From assembly GCA_045805605.1 (NCBI GenBank), contig JBJMKX010000074.1:44645-108644 (forward strand): 64,000 nucleotides of DNA. The letters are read 5' to 3'. Position 1 is the first letter of the stretch; each line of letters begins with the position of its first letter. The notes under the pieces are model-generated. The model saw only the letters and a list, made by a program, of their open reading frames with translations. It was not told the DNA's origin and did no database searches. The position numbers and the translations under genes were made by a program. Source of the stretch: DATBDE01 sp045805605. GTDB taxonomy: Bacteria; Actinomycetota; Thermoleophilia; Solirubrobacterales; Solirubrobacteraceae. Positions 63,955 through 64,000 of this stretch are shown one piece after another.

Positions 63955-64000
63955 TGGCTCTAGAAAGCCGTTTGCGTGACTCGCCGTTACGTCGTGTTGC

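Overview
The window is about 64 kb of very GC-rich DNA, packed with genes in short operons that often overlap by 4 bases (ATGA, GTGA or TTGA). Gene content points to a high-GC actinobacterium, most like the Thermoleophilia/Solirubrobacterales: OpcA beside glucose-6-phosphate dehydrogenase, a transaldolase/phosphoglucose-isomerase fusion, SARP/BTAD regulators, 14-helix DHA2 efflux pumps, a DivIVA-like protein and adrenodoxin-type ferredoxin reductase. The lineage is an inference from gene content; there is no rRNA or other marker in the window.

Layout. 1-6.7 kb: end of an ABC exporter, a secreted GH3 protein, a secreted TIM-barrel-like protein, a MarR/BNR-repeat pair, a PNPOx-like flavoprotein and a DivIVA-like protein. 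6.8-15.2 kb: a giant BTAD-ATPase regulator, a gamma-glutamyl hydrolase facing a two-gene amidoligase operon (GCS2 plus circularly permuted ATP-grasp), 6-phosphogluconate dehydrogenase and a YedK/SRAP protein. 15.2-21.9 kb: a half universal-stress gene, a metallophosphoesterase, small proteins, a DnaC-like helicase-loader ATPase, a divergent two-component pair and a TetR. 22-30 kb: a coiled-coil protein carrying a heptanucleotide repeat, a multi-pass transporter with an unusual 5' end, MsrB, a PfkB kinase, and a TetR/MFS pair with readable divergent promoters and operators. 30-33.3 kb: FprA, an alpha/beta hydrolase and a broken secreted hydrolase.

33.3-42.8 kb is the metabolic core. A minus-strand operon tkt, tal-pgi, zwf, opcA, a zinc-finger peptide and ohr runs the pentose phosphate pathway and probably ties NADPH supply to peroxide defence; a TreT-type trehalose enzyme is divergent from it. 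gnd sits apart at 13.4 kb and no lactonase gene is visible. 42.8-47.5 kb: a DrrAB-type exporter under a MarR regulator, a membrane protein with a bactofilin-like domain and a second DHA2 pump.

47.6-55.6 kb is the least explained block: two tandem paralogues resembling alpha/alpha-toroid polysaccharide lyases, overlapping a metallophosphoesterase, facing an operon of a GMC oxidase and a VAO-type FAD oxidase. 55.8-62.6 kb: VOC protein, enoyl-CoA hydratase, membrane glycosyltransferase-like protein, a third DHA2 pump, a SARP regulator, a DUF1059 peptide and a selenium-binding-protein family member. 62.7-64 kb is decayed: a truncated and frameshifted methyltransferase, then the intact 3' half of a tRNA-His whose 5' half does not fit, which looks like one junction of an integrated element lying beyond the right edge.

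A recurring structural theme is that convergent genes end inside palindromes whose arms contain both stop codons, and divergent genes start only 14-42 bases apart.
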